From positions 1 to 64,000 of the forward strand of contig JAXLUR010000010.1 of NCBI GenBank assembly GCA_046329435.1: DNA of 64,000 nt, given 5' to 3'. The stretch's first letter is position 1. Each line of letters begins with the position of its first letter. Positions 35,097 to 43,105 of this stretch are shown in pieces. The translations under genes and the position numbers were made by a program. Origin of the DNA: M3007 sp046329435 (GTDB lineage Bacteria; Bacteroidota; Bacteroidia; Chitinophagales; Saprospiraceae). The notes under the pieces were generated by a model. That model did no database searches and had not been told where the DNA came from. It saw only the letters and a program-made list of their open reading frames with translations.

Positions 35097-38060
35097 ATGG
35101 CATTAAAACTCATCAAGGTAGCGAAGGATTTCAACGTCGGTCTGCACAGCATCGTCGAGACCCTGCATGCCCGTGGCTTTACCCACGTTGAAGAACGTCC
35201 CACTACGGAGATCACCGACGAAATGCTGGCTGTACTCCAGAAAGAGTTCCAGAAAGATCTCGCTATCAAACAGGAAGCCGACAAGCTCCTGCGCCCTGTG
35301 CTCAAAAAAGACCCTGTCCCGGCTGCTACTCCCCCGGTTGTTACGCCTCCGCCCGCCCCCCAGGCCGCCCGCCCCGTGCTGCTGCCCCGTCAGGAACCGG
35401 CGAATGCCACTCCACCACCGCCTCCTCCTCCTCCACAGGAAGAGCCCGCTGCTCCTGCGCCGCCCCAGCCCGTCGAACCTGAATTGGTAACCCCGGCCCG
35501 CGAACGCCCCGCGCTTCGCGTCGTAGGCAAGATCGACCTCGATGCCCCCAAACCGGCGCCCAAACCCGAAGAAAAGAAACCGGAGCCTGCTCCGGTAGCC
35601 GAGGAACCGGCCAGGCCGGCCGAACCACCAACCCCTCCGCCGCCGCCTGCTCCGGCTCCGCCGACACCGGCCCGTACCCCGGAGCCGCCCCAGGCACAAC
35701 CCGAGCCGCCCGCAACCGAGTCGGACGACCCCGAATTCTATCGCGCCGATGCGCCTCAGCTCCGCGGCCTGAAAATTCTGGGCAAAGTCAATCTGGACAA
35801 ACCCGCCCCCAGTACCAACAGCGGCGGCAACAACAGCAACAACCGCGGCGGTAACAACAGCAACAACCGCGGCGGCAACAACAGCAACAACCGCGGCGGC
35901 CGTCGCGATGATCGCCAGCAAGGTGGCGCCAACCAGCCCCAGGGCGGCGGCCAAACAGGCCAGACCGGCGGTGGCGGCGACTCCAACGCAGAACGCCGCA
36001 AACGCAAACGCAAAAAAGTACAACAGCCTGTTACGGCCGAATCCCTGCAAGCCTCCATGTCGGGCAATCAGGGCGACCGTAAAGGCCGCGGCCCCGCTAC
36101 CGGCAACCGCCCCGGCGGCCCCGAAGCTCCCAAAGAGGTTTCGCTCAAGGAGATCGAGGATCAAATCCGCCAGACCATGGCCCGGCTCGGCGCCGGCGCC
36201 AGCCGCAAACGCCAGAAAATCCGCCGCGACAAACGCGACGAACGCCGCGAACGCGCCGAACTGGCCCAGATGGCTGAAACCGAAGGCAGCAAAACCCTGC
36301 AGGTAACCGAATTTATCTCGGTATCCGATCTGGCGGCACTCATGAACGTGCGCCCGACCGATATCATCAAAGCCTGTATGACGCTGGGTATCTTCGTGTC
36401 GATCAACCAACGCCTCGACGCGGAACTGATCGAAGTCGTGGCCAGCGAATTCGGCTACGAAATCCAGTTCATCAGTGCCGAAGAACAGGTCGAGGTCGAA
36501 GAAGAAGAAATCGACGATCCGGCCGATCTGCGCCCCCGCCAGCCTATCGTGACGGTCATGGGCCACGTCGACCATGGTAAAACCTCCTTGCTCGACTTTA
36601 TCCGCTCCGCCAAAGTCGCCGAAGGCGAGGCCGGCGGTATTACCCAGCACATCGGCGCTTACGAAGTTACCACCGACGACGGCCGCAAGATCACCTTCCT
36701 CGATACCCCCGGTCACGAAGCCTTTACCGCCATGCGTGCGCGGGGCGCCAAAGTGACCGACGTGGCGATCATCGTGATCGCCGCTGACGACTCCATCATG
36801 CCCCAGACCCGCGAGGCCATCAGCCACGCACAGGCCGCAGGCGTACCCATCGTATTTGCCATCAACAAAATTGATAAAGCAGGCGCCGACCCCGAACGGA
36901 TCAAAAACGAACTGGCGCAAATGAACCTGCTCGTGGAAGAATGGGGCGGTAAATACCAAAGCCAGGACATTTCGGCTAAAAAAGGGGTCAACGTGGACAA
37001 ACTCCTCGAAAAAGTACTCCTCGAAGCCGAATTACTCGAACTTCAGGCCAATCCCAAACGCCGCGCCGTAGGCACTGTGCTCGAAGCGTCGCTCGAAAAA
37101 GGCCTGGGATACGTCGCCAAAATCCTGGTCGAAAACGGCACGCTCGATATCGGCGACCCGATCATCGCGGGCGAATTCGCCGGCCGTGTCAAAGCCCTGT
37201 TCAACGAACGCGGTAAAAAGGTGAAATCCGCCGGTCCGGCCCAGCCGGTAGTCGTGCTCGGCCTGCCGGGCGCCCCGCAAGCCGGTGAAAAAATCAAGGA
37301 AGCGGCCACCGACGCCGAAGCCAAGGAAATCGCCTCCAAACGCGCCCAGATCCTTCGCGAACAGGCAAACCGCGCCAACAAACGCATCAGCCTCGAAGAA
37401 ATCGGCCGCCGCCTCGCCCTGGGCAACTTCAAGGAACTCAAACTCATCGTCAAAGGTGACGTGGACGGTTCGGTGGAGGCCCTCAGCGACTCGCTCATCA
37501 AACTGTCGATGGACAAGATCCAGGTTTCGGTCATCCACAAAGCAGTCGGCCAGATCGTCGATTCCGACGTCATGCTCGCATCCGCTTCCGACGCCATCAT
37601 CATCGGCTTCCAGGTGCGCCCCTCGCTCACGGCCCGCAAACTGGCCGAAAAAGAAGGCGTGGAGATCAAATTGTACTCCATCATCTACGAAGCCATCGAA
37701 GAGATCAAGGCCGCTATGGAGGGCATGCTCGAACCCACGAAGGAAGAAGAAATCATGGGCCAGGTGGAAATCCGCGAGGTGTACAAAATCTCCAAGGTTG
37801 GTACTGTGGCCGGTTGCTACGTACAGGAAGGCAAGATCAGCCGCAACCACTACGTGCGCATCATCCGCGACGGTATCGTGGTGTACCCGGTCAATGCCAA
37901 CCAACACGCCGAACTCTCCTCGCTCAAACGTTTCAAGGAAGACGCCAAGGAGGTCAAAGCCGGCCTCGAATGCGGTCTTACGATCCGCAACTTCAACGAC
38001 ATCAAAGTCGGCGACGTGGTCGAATCGTACGTGGTGAACGAGGTAAAAACGAAACTTTGA
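35097..38060 (+). CDS. infB: Translation initiation factor IF-2
   Basis: 987 residues. The N-terminal IF2_N domain (residues 1-65, VAKDFNVGLHSIVETLHARGF) is followed by a proline/alanine-rich linker, then the N/G/R-rich stretch with three identical NNSNNRGG repeats, and a basic helical region before the second IF2_N block. The GTPase domain begins with GHVDHGKT (G1, residue 489), then DTPGHEAFT (G3) and NKIDKAG (G4). The C-terminal domains follow in the normal order. IF-2 brings fMet-tRNA to the 30S subunit. The disordered linker of about 250 residues is longer than in E. coli but common in Bacteroidota. Confidence 0.97.
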   Translation: MALKLIKVAKDFNVGLHSIVETLHARGFTHVEERPTTEITDEMLAVLQKEFQKDLAIKQEADKLLRPVLKKDPVPAATPPVVTPPPAPQAARPVLLPRQEPANATPPPPPPPPQEEPAAPAPPQPVEPELVTPARERPALRVVGKIDLDAPKPAPKPEEKKPEPAPVAEEPARPAEPPTPPPPPAPAPPTPARTPEPPQAQPEPPATESDDPEFYRADAPQLRGLKILGKVNLDKPAPSTNSGGNNSNNRGGNNSNNRGGNNSNNRGGRRDDRQQGGANQPQGGGQTGQTGGGGDSNAERRKRKRKKVQQPVTAESLQASMSGNQGDRKGRGPATGNRPGGPEAPKEVSLKEIEDQIRQTMARLGAGASRKRQKIRRDKRDERRERAELAQMAETEGSKTLQVTEFISVSDLAALMNVRPTDIIKACMTLGIFVSINQRLDAELIEVVASEFGYEIQFISAEEQVEVEEEEIDDPADLRPRQPIVTVMGHVDHGKTSLLDFIRSAKVAEGEAGGITQHIGAYEVTTDDGRKITFLDTPGHEAFTAMRARGAKVTDVAIIVIAADDSIMPQTREAISHAQAAGVPIVFAINKIDKAGADPERIKNELAQMNLLVEEWGGKYQSQDISAKKGVNVDKLLEKVLLEAELLELQANPKRRAVGTVLEASLEKGLGYVAKILVENGTLDIGDPIIAGEFAGRVKALFNERGKKVKSAGPAQPVVVLGLPGAPQAGEKIKEAATDAEAKEIASKRAQILREQANRANKRISLEEIGRRLALGNFKELKLIVKGDVDGSVEALSDSLIKLSMDKIQVSVIHKAVGQIVDSDVMLASASDAIIIGFQVRPSLTARKLAEKEGVEIKLYSIIYEAIEEIKAAMEGMLEPTKEEEIMGQVEIREVYKISKVGTVAGCYVQEGKISRNHYVRIIRDGIVVYPVNANQHAELSSLKRFKEDAKEVKAGLECGLTIRNFNDIKVGDVVESYVVNEVKTKL
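35823..35894 (+). repeat. Three tandem 24-bp repeats in infB
   Basis: The unit GGCGGCAACAACAGCAACAA-CCGC (24 bp, dash at base 20) occurs three times in frame at 35823, 35847 and 35871. The copies differ by one base in the middle one (GGCGGT). It encodes the NNSNNRGG repeat and may expand or contract by slippage. Confidence 0.85.
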
Positions 38061-38137
38061 TCAAAACGGGCTTCCTGCCGCGGTCAGCGGACTAATCCGC
38101 GTTCAACGGCGGGATTTATTATAAACTATGAAATAAG

Positions 38138-38173
38138 AGCCCCCGGCGACGATACAGTTGCCGGGGGCTTTTG
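38138..38173 (+). terminator. Terminator after infB
   Basis: A perfect 10-bp stem AGCCCCCGGC (38138-38147) with GCCGGGGGCT (38160-38169), loop GACGATACAGTT, then TTTTG. It closes the infB transcript before the toxin-antitoxin pair. Confidence 0.88.
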
Positions 38174-38192
38174 CTTGCGTTAAAAGTTTTAA

Positions 38193-38209
38193 AAAAATAC
38201 GTATTTTTG
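38193..38209 (+). promoter_or_regulatory. Palindromic operator overlapping the toxin-antitoxin promoter box
   Basis: A perfect 16-bp palindrome AAAAATACGTATTTTT (38193-38208) overlaps an exact TAnnTTTG box (TATTTTTG, 38202-38209). It lies 26 bp upstream of the antitoxin start. RHH antitoxins usually bind such palindromes, so this is a likely autoregulation site. Confidence 0.5.
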
Positions 38210-38234
38210 TAGTATTAAAAAACACGTACAAGTT

Positions 38235-38498
38235 GTGAATACGAAACTCACGATAACGCTCGATCCCGCCGTCATTGGGAAGGCCAAACAATATGCACGG
38301 CAAAACGGCAGAAGTTTATCCAACCTCATCGAGGATTATTTACGGGCGCTCACGAACGAGTCTACACCTGCGCCTCAACCCAAACAAGTAGCGCCTGCCT
38401 CCAAGGCCGCTCGCCTTTACGGCATATTGGAAAATTTAGGGAAGGACACCGACACGCGTGTATTACTCGAAGAGGCTTTGATCAAAAAACACCTTTAA
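38235..38498 (+). CDS. Ribbon-helix-helix type antitoxin (DUF6364-like)
   Basis: 87 residues from a GTG start (read as MNTKLTITLDPAVIGKAKQY). The N-terminal beta-strand and two helices, KLTITLDPAVIGKAKQYARQNGRSLSNLIEDYL, have the RHH DNA-binding pattern (shown core TITLDPAVIGKAKQYA). The C-terminal half (KAARLYGILENL ... VLLEEALIKKHL) should wrap around the toxin. It is 4 bp upstream of the PIN-domain toxin. Chromosomal type II module of the VapBC kind; the family name is from memory of the profile. Confidence 0.8.
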   Translation: MNTKLTITLDPAVIGKAKQYARQNGRSLSNLIEDYLRALTNESTPAPQPKQVAPASKAARLYGILENLGKDTDTRVLLEEALIKKHL

Positions 38499-38502
38499 AC
38501 CG

Positions 38503-38931
38503 ATGGAACGAGTACTGTTGGACACAGATGTCATACTCGACTACTTATTGAAGCGCCCGCCTTTTGATAAGGATACACTTGCACTATTCCAATGGGCAGA
38601 ACAGGGGCGGCTTGAAATCGGCGTTTCTGCGTTGAGTTTTTCCAACATATTTTACATAGCCAATAAAATATTAAACCGGGACAAAGCACTGGATCTGCTA
38701 AACTTGCTCGATGATCTTGTCACTGCTTGTCCGGTCGGACAATCTACAATTCGATTGGCTTTGCAGTCAAAATTCACGGATTTTGAAGATGCCATTCAAC
38801 ATTTTTGTGCGCTCGAAGCAAATTTTGCCACATTAGTAACGCGCAATGTGCGTGACTACGCTAAAAGTGAATTAGCCATTCATACGCCGGATAGCTTTGT
38901 TAAATTATTACAGAAAAAGCCCGGCTTTTAA
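38503..38931 (+). CDS. PIN-domain toxin (VapC-like RNase)
   Basis: 142 residues. The first acidic residues of the PIN active site appear in VLLDTDVILDYLL; later acidic residues are in DFEDAIQHFCAL, and the VTRNVRDYAKSEL stretch is the conserved C-terminal strand-helix of this group. VapC-type toxins cleave tRNA or rRNA. It is directly downstream of the RHH antitoxin and probably translated from the same mRNA. AT-rich relative to the neighbouring genes, which fits lateral acquisition. It is followed 12 bp later by rfbA, an unusual coupling that may be accidental. Confidence 0.85.
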   Translation: MERVLLDTDVILDYLLKRPPFDKDTLALFQWAEQGRLEIGVSALSFSNIFYIANKILNRDKALDLLNLLDDLVTACPVGQSTIRLALQSKFTDFEDAIQHFCALEANFATLVTRNVRDYAKSELAIHTPDSFVKLLQKKPGF

Positions 38932-38943
38932 GATAAAACACCC

Positions 38944-39810
38944 ATGAAAGGAATCATCCTCGCCGGCGGCCTCGGCACCCGGCTTTATCCGCTGACCCTC
39001 GCCGTGAGCAAACAGCTCATGCCGGTGTACGACAAACCCATGATTTACTACCCGCTCAGTACGCTCATGCTGGCGGGCATTCGCGACGTGCTCATCATTT
39101 CCACGCCCTACGACCTGCCCAAGTTCGAACAACTCTTCGGCGACGGCTCGGCGCTGGGCATGAATTTTTCCTATGTCGAGCAACATGAGCCCAACGGTCT
39201 GGCCCAGGCTTTCGTGCTCGGCGCGCCCTTCATCGGCAACGACTCCGCCTCGCTCATCCTCGGCGACAATATCTTTTACGGCGCCGGCCTGGGCGAACTG
39301 GTGCGCTCCTGCGATCAACCCCGCGGCGGGATCATCTTTGCCTATCAGGTGGCCGACCCAGAACGCTACGGCGTGGTCGAATTCGACGAAAATTTCCGCG
39401 CCCTCAGTATCGAGGAAAAACCCCGGCAACCCAAAAGCCACTACGCCGTGCCGGGACTTTATTTCTACGACAACTCCGTCGTGGATGTCGCCCGCAACCT
39501 GCGGCCCAGCCCGCGCGGCGAATACGAGATCACCGACGTGAACAAATATTACCTGGAAAAAGGCCTGCTCGAAGTGCGCGTCATGGGACGCGGCTACGCC
39601 TGGCTCGACACCGGCACCCACGAATCGCTCATGCAGGCCGGACAATTCATCCAGACCATCGAAACCCGGCAGGGCCTCAAAATCGGTTGCATCGAGGAAA
39701 TCGCCTGGGAAATGGGCTTCATCGACGACGCCGGACTGGAACAACTGGGCCGGAAATACGTCAAAAGCGGCTACGGGGAGTATTTGCTGAATTTGTTGAA
39801 AAACCAATGA
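38944..39810 (+). CDS. rfbA: Glucose-1-phosphate thymidylyltransferase
   Basis: 288 residues. Makes dTDP-glucose from dTTP and glucose-1-phosphate, the first step to dTDP-rhamnose. Family motifs: GIILAGGLGTRLYPLT with the nucleotide-binding loop, KPMIYYPLSTLMLAGI, LILGDNIFYG with the metal aspartate, and EEKPRQPKSHYAVPGLYFYDN. No other rfb genes lie nearby, so the pathway must be completed elsewhere. The last residues end 34 bp before the TIR gene. Confidence 0.95.
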   Translation: MKGIILAGGLGTRLYPLTLAVSKQLMPVYDKPMIYYPLSTLMLAGIRDVLIISTPYDLPKFEQLFGDGSALGMNFSYVEQHEPNGLAQAFVLGAPFIGNDSASLILGDNIFYGAGLGELVRSCDQPRGGIIFAYQVADPERYGVVEFDENFRALSIEEKPRQPKSHYAVPGLYFYDNSVVDVARNLRPSPRGEYEITDVNKYYLEKGLLEVRVMGRGYAWLDTGTHESLMQAGQFIQTIETRQGLKIGCIEEIAWEMGFIDDAGLEQLGRKYVKSGYGEYLLNLLKNQ

Positions 39811-39844
39811 ACAACCCTAAATTTGTCGGCCGCCAACCCGCCAC

Positions 39845-41323
39845 ATGACGCCCGTTGATATATTTATCGCCTACTCCCACAAAGACCTCGCCTTCAAAGA
39901 CGAGCTCCGCGTACACCTCCGCCCGCTCACCCGCGCCGGCCGCGCCCGCGTGTGGGACGATCACGACATCGAAGCCGGCCGCGAATGGGACGCGGCCATC
40001 AAGGAAAAACTCTTCGCCGCGCAGATCATCCTCCTGCTCGTCAGCCCCGACTCCCTCGATTCCGATTATTTCTACGGCCAGGAAGTCGCCGTCTCGCTCG
40101 AACGCCACGCCCGCGGCGAAGCCGTGGTGGTGCCCGTCATCCTGCGCGCCTGCCTCTGGCAACAAACGCCCCTCGGCGCCCTCGAAGCCCTGCCCACCAA
40201 GGGCCGGCCCGTGAGTTCGTGGCCGGCCCGCGACGACGCCTGGCACACCGCGGCCCAGTCGATCAGCGAACTCGTCGATACCCGCCGCGCCGAACTCGAA
40301 CGCCAAACCGTCCTCGAACAACAACGCCGCGCCTTCGCTGCCGCCGTGGAAGCCGCCTCCCAACTGGCCCAAAACCACAACTGGCCCGAGGCCGCCCGCG
40401 CCTACGCCGATGCCCTGCGCCTCCATCAGCCCGATTTCTCGCCCGACCCGGCCGCCCTGCAGGCCCGCATCGCCGACTGCGAGACCCAACAGCAAAACGC
40501 CCTGCTCCAGACCGAACGCGCAGAACGCAAAGCCGTGTTCGACCGCGCCCTCACCCGTGCCGGCACCCTGTTCGGACAGGAAAACTGGCCCGACGCCCTC
40601 GCCGCCTACCGCGAAGCGCTGCGCCTGCGCGAACCCGAATTTCCCCTCTCCGAGGCCGGCAGCCGTATCGAAACGCGCATCGCCCACTGCGAGGCGCAGA
40701 TCAAAGCCGCCGCCGACCGGCTCCGTCATTACCAGCACCTGCTCGAAACCGCCCAAAAACACCTCCGCCGCCGCGAATTCGAGCCCGCCGAGGCGCTGGC
40801 CGAAGAAGCCCGGCAACTGAACATGGGCCCCGGCGCCGACGGACTGCTTGCCCAAATCCGCGCCGCCCGCGAACAACCCGCCCCGCCCGCCGCCCCGGGC
40901 GCCCGCCGCTGGCCCTTCGTCGTAGGCGCCGCCGTGCTCTGCGTGGCGCTGTTCCTGATCTTCCGGCCCGGCAAAACCGCCCGCACCGGGAGCCAGCCTG
41001 CCGATACCTCCCTGCGCGACAACCCGCCGACCCCTGCTGCCCAGACGCCCTCCGCTGCCGAAACGGTCGATTTCAACGCCGCCAAAACCGCCGGCCGCCT
41101 CCGGCCGCTCGAACAATTTTTGAACAAATACCCCGACAGCCGCTACAAAAAAGAGGCGCAGGCCCTGCTTGTGCCCCTGTACCTGGGCTCGGCCAAAACC
41201 CTGCTCAAGGAAGACAGCCGCGAGGCCAAAACCGCGGCCTGCGGCTACGTCAAGGCCGTCCTGGCCATCGACCCAACCCAGGCCGAAGCCCTCGATCTTC
41301 AACGACGTTTCAAATGCCAATAA
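39845..41323 (+). CDS. TIR-domain membrane protein, upstream partner of the DGR target
   Basis: 492 residues. TIR domain about 1-125: FIAYSHKDLAF (box 1), VWDDHDIEAGREWD, and VSPDSLDSDYFYGQEVAVSLE with the probable NADase glutamate at residue 80. Bacterial TIR domains often cleave NAD+ or make signal nucleotides. Residues about 140-330 are helical with TPR-like units (FGQENWPDALAAYREALRL). One transmembrane helix is at about 354-375 (WPFVVGAAVLCVALFLIF). The C-terminal tail has the motif EQFLNKYPDSRYKKEAQ, which also occurs in the next protein. TIR and repeats should be on one side of the membrane and the tail on the other. Its stop codon is 2 bp before the next ATG. Confidence 0.85.
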   Translation: MTPVDIFIAYSHKDLAFKDELRVHLRPLTRAGRARVWDDHDIEAGREWDAAIKEKLFAAQIILLLVSPDSLDSDYFYGQEVAVSLERHARGEAVVVPVILRACLWQQTPLGALEALPTKGRPVSSWPARDDAWHTAAQSISELVDTRRAELERQTVLEQQRRAFAAAVEAASQLAQNHNWPEAARAYADALRLHQPDFSPDPAALQARIADCETQQQNALLQTERAERKAVFDRALTRAGTLFGQENWPDALAAYREALRLREPEFPLSEAGSRIETRIAHCEAQIKAAADRLRHYQHLLETAQKHLRRREFEPAEALAEEARQLNMGPGADGLLAQIRAAREQPAPPAAPGARRWPFVVGAAVLCVALFLIFRPGKTARTGSQPADTSLRDNPPTPAAQTPSAAETVDFNAAKTAGRLRPLEQFLNKYPDSRYKKEAQALLVPLYLGSAKTLLKEDSREAKTAACGYVKAVLAIDPTQAEALDLQRRFKCQ

Positions 41324-41325
41324 CC

Positions 41326-42681
41326 ATGAAAATCATCCCCGCGATCCTCCTCCTGCTCGCCGCCCTGCTCGCCCCGGCCCTCGCCTCCGCTCAATGCTGC
41401 TGCTGCATCAAACGCGACGCCGGCCAAAAACTCTACGACCAGGGCAAATACGAAGCCGCCATCGCCAAATGGCAGGAAGGCAAAACAGAGTGCGGCGACG
41501 CCCCCGACGACTGCCCCGACCTCGACCAGCGCATCAGCAAGGCCCGCGCCAAAATCAAGGAACGCGACCAGGCCGCCGCCCAGCGCCGCCGCGAACAGGA
41601 AGCCGCCGCCCAACAACAACGCGAACGGGAAGAACGCGAAGCCGCCACCCAGCAGGCCGAACTCCAGCGCCTGCGCAACAAAGCCGACGACGACCTCTGG
41701 GACGTGCTCAAAGACGGCAATGCCGCCGACTGCGACCGATACCTGTCCAAGTACCCCGAATCCAAACCCGGCCGGCATACGCAGGAGGCGCTGAAACGAA
41801 AAAAAACGCTGACGGGGGCGGGTACCTCGACCACGCCCTCCTCCGGTTTGCCCCTGTCGGCCGATAAAATGGCATTTATTGCCGGCGGTACGTACCAGAT
41901 GGGCGACGTGATGGGCGACAAACTGCAATCCGACGAGACGGTACACACCGTCACAATCAGTCCTTTTTATCTCTCCAAAACGGAGGTGACATTCGACGAG
42001 TACGACGCTTTTTGTACGGCTACCGGCCGCGAAAAACCCTCCGACTCCGGCTGGGGTCGGGGTCGCCGGCCGGTCATCAACGTGGATTGGTACGACGCCG
42101 TCGAATACTGCAACTGGCTGAGCGCCCGCGAAAACCTGCCGGCGGTGTACACCATCGACAAAACACGGCAGGACCCCAACAACCAAAACACCAGCGACTC
42201 CAAAAAATGGATCGTCACGGCCGACTGGAGCGCCAAAGGTTACCGCCTGCCCACCGAGGCCGAATGGGAATACGCGGCCCGCGAGGGCGGCAAAAAAGTG
42301 CGCTTCGGCAACGGTCGCGATGTGATCGACCCCTCGGAAATCAATTTCGACGCCCGCACCGATTACAAAAAAAGTTTTTCCATAGTGGGCGAATACCGGG
42401 GTAAAACCGTTCCCGTCGACCAACTCAGCGCCAACAGTCTCGGCCCGCGGCACATGAGCGGCAACGTGTGGGAATGGTGCTGGGACTGGTACGACGACGA
42501 CTATTACAGTCAAAGCGAGGGCGCGCGCAACCCCTCGGGGCCAGGCGCCGGGAACTACCGCGTTTGTCGCGGCGGTTCGTGGGGCGATTATCCTGAGTAC
42601 TGCCGGGCGTCGAACCGGAGCTGGTACGGCGCTTACTACAGGTACTACGTTCTGGGGTTCCGCGTGGCCAGAGGCTATTAA
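41326..42681 (+). CDS. Exported SUMF1/FGE-fold protein, target of a diversity-generating retroelement
   Basis: 451 residues. The signal peptide MKIIPAILLLLAALLAPALA ends before a run of cysteines (QCCCCIK). Then a TPR-like unit (AGQKLYDQGKYEAAIAKWQEG), a Q/R/E-rich coiled coil (about 75-115), a DRYLSKYPESKPGRH motif shared with the TIR protein, and a C-terminal formylglycine-generating-enzyme-like domain (about 180-451; GGTYQMGDV, RLPTEAEWEYAARE, SGNVWEWCWDWY, CRGGSW). In this C-type-lectin fold the last strands form the variable surface. They are coded by the repeat at 42561-42672. Tight coupling to the TIR gene suggests a sensor/effector pair. An in-frame upstream extension exists but overlaps the TIR gene out of frame, so the ATG with signal peptide is right. 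Confidence 0.93.
   Translation: MKIIPAILLLLAALLAPALASAQCCCCIKRDAGQKLYDQGKYEAAIAKWQEGKTECGDAPDDCPDLDQRISKARAKIKERDQAAAQRRREQEAAAQQQREREEREAATQQAELQRLRNKADDDLWDVLKDGNAADCDRYLSKYPESKPGRHTQEALKRKKTLTGAGTSTTPSSGLPLSADKMAFIAGGTYQMGDVMGDKLQSDETVHTVTISPFYLSKTEVTFDEYDAFCTATGREKPSDSGWGRGRRPVINVDWYDAVEYCNWLSARENLPAVYTIDKTRQDPNNQNTSDSKKWIVTADWSAKGYRLPTEAEWEYAAREGGKKVRFGNGRDVIDPSEINFDARTDYKKSFSIVGEYRGKTVPVDQLSANSLGPRHMSGNVWEWCWDWYDDDYYSQSEGARNPSGPGAGNYRVCRGGSWGDYPEYCRASNRSWYGAYYRYYVLGFRVARGY
42561..42672 (+). other. DGR variable repeat (VR) at the 3' end of the target gene
   Basis: 112 bases matching the template at 42814-42925 without gaps. There are 18 mismatches, all where the template has A (7 A to G, 11 A to T, no other kind). 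The first 22 and last 22 bases are identical, the last 22 forming the initiation-of-mutagenic-homing block. Of 13 AAY codons in the template, 12 are changed here: WNNNPEN becomes WGDYPEY and NRNRNNANNRNNN becomes NRSWYGAYYRYYV. A short stem, GGCTA/TAGCC (42673-42677 with 42686-42690), directly follows it. Confidence 0.97.
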
Positions 42682-42737
42682 CCTTTAGCCCTTTTACACT
42701 TTTACCCTTTTTAATACGTTTAGGGTGAAGCCGTTAA

Positions 42738-42775
42738 GGGTTTTATAAAACCCGCGCAGCGGGTCGATTTTTTTT
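42738..42775 (+). terminator. Palindrome and terminator downstream of the VR
   Basis: A perfect 16-bp palindrome GGGTTTTATAAAACCC (42738-42753) runs into a CCCGC-GCA-GCGGG hairpin (42751-42763) followed by TCGATTTTTTTT. It terminates the target mRNA and may separate it from the TR transcript. Bases 42682-42813 hold no gene. Confidence 0.8.
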
Positions 42776-42813
42776 GAAATAAAAATAAAGGGCGTCCGGG
42801 TGAGGCACTGATT

Positions 42814-42925
42814 CGTTTGTCGCGGCGGTTCGTGGAACAATAATCCAGAGAACTGCCGGGCGTCGAACCGGAACAGGAACAACGCAAACAACAGGAACAA
42901 CAATCTGGGGTTCCGCGTGGCCAGA
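42814..42925 (+). other. DGR template repeat (TR)
   Basis: 112 bases on the same strand as the target, 141 bp after the VR end. It contains 33 adenines, many in AAC/AAT codons if read in the target frame (RNRNNANNRNNN core). It has no ORF of its own and starts just after the terminator. Where its RNA is started is unclear: no TAnnTTTG box is seen between 42776 and 42813, though TACGTTTA (42715-42722) 19 bases after TTTT is a weak candidate upstream. Confidence 0.97.
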
Positions 42926-43000
42926 CACTATCAGGGTGCGATCACTCACGCCGGAGTCCGGGTCGTCAAGGCGGCCTGGAGTGTGCGGGTTGATAGTCTG
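42922..43000 (+). ncRNA. Structured spacer (Sp) 3' of the TR
   Basis: The first 75 bases after TR can fold into a stacked hairpin. CAG/CTG plus ACTATCA (42927-42933) pair with TGATAGT (42991-42997), CACTC (42943-42947) with GAGTG (42979-42983), and CGCC (42949-42952) with GGCG (42970-42973). In the Bordetella DGR a structured spacer downstream of TR is essential for cDNA priming; this would be the analogue. The rest of the spacer runs to 43105. Confidence 0.55.
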
Positions 43001-43105
43001 CCGGCCGTCCTGTCCATGCATCGCTTGAAAAGGCATGGCAAACACATCGACAGGGCGCCGGGGCTGGTAGCCGGGCTCAAGCGCGGCGAACGTCCCTGCG
43101 TTCTT

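Noticed and set aside
35103..36959. Minus-strand open frame of 618 codons opposite infB
   Set aside because: Shadow of the proline/alanine-rich IF-2 linker and GTPase domain.
39952..41325. Long upstream extension of the DGR target in another frame through the TIR gene
   Set aside because: It is an arginine/proline-rich shadow of the TIR coding sequence; the TIR frame has real domains and the target has a signal peptide at ATG 41326.
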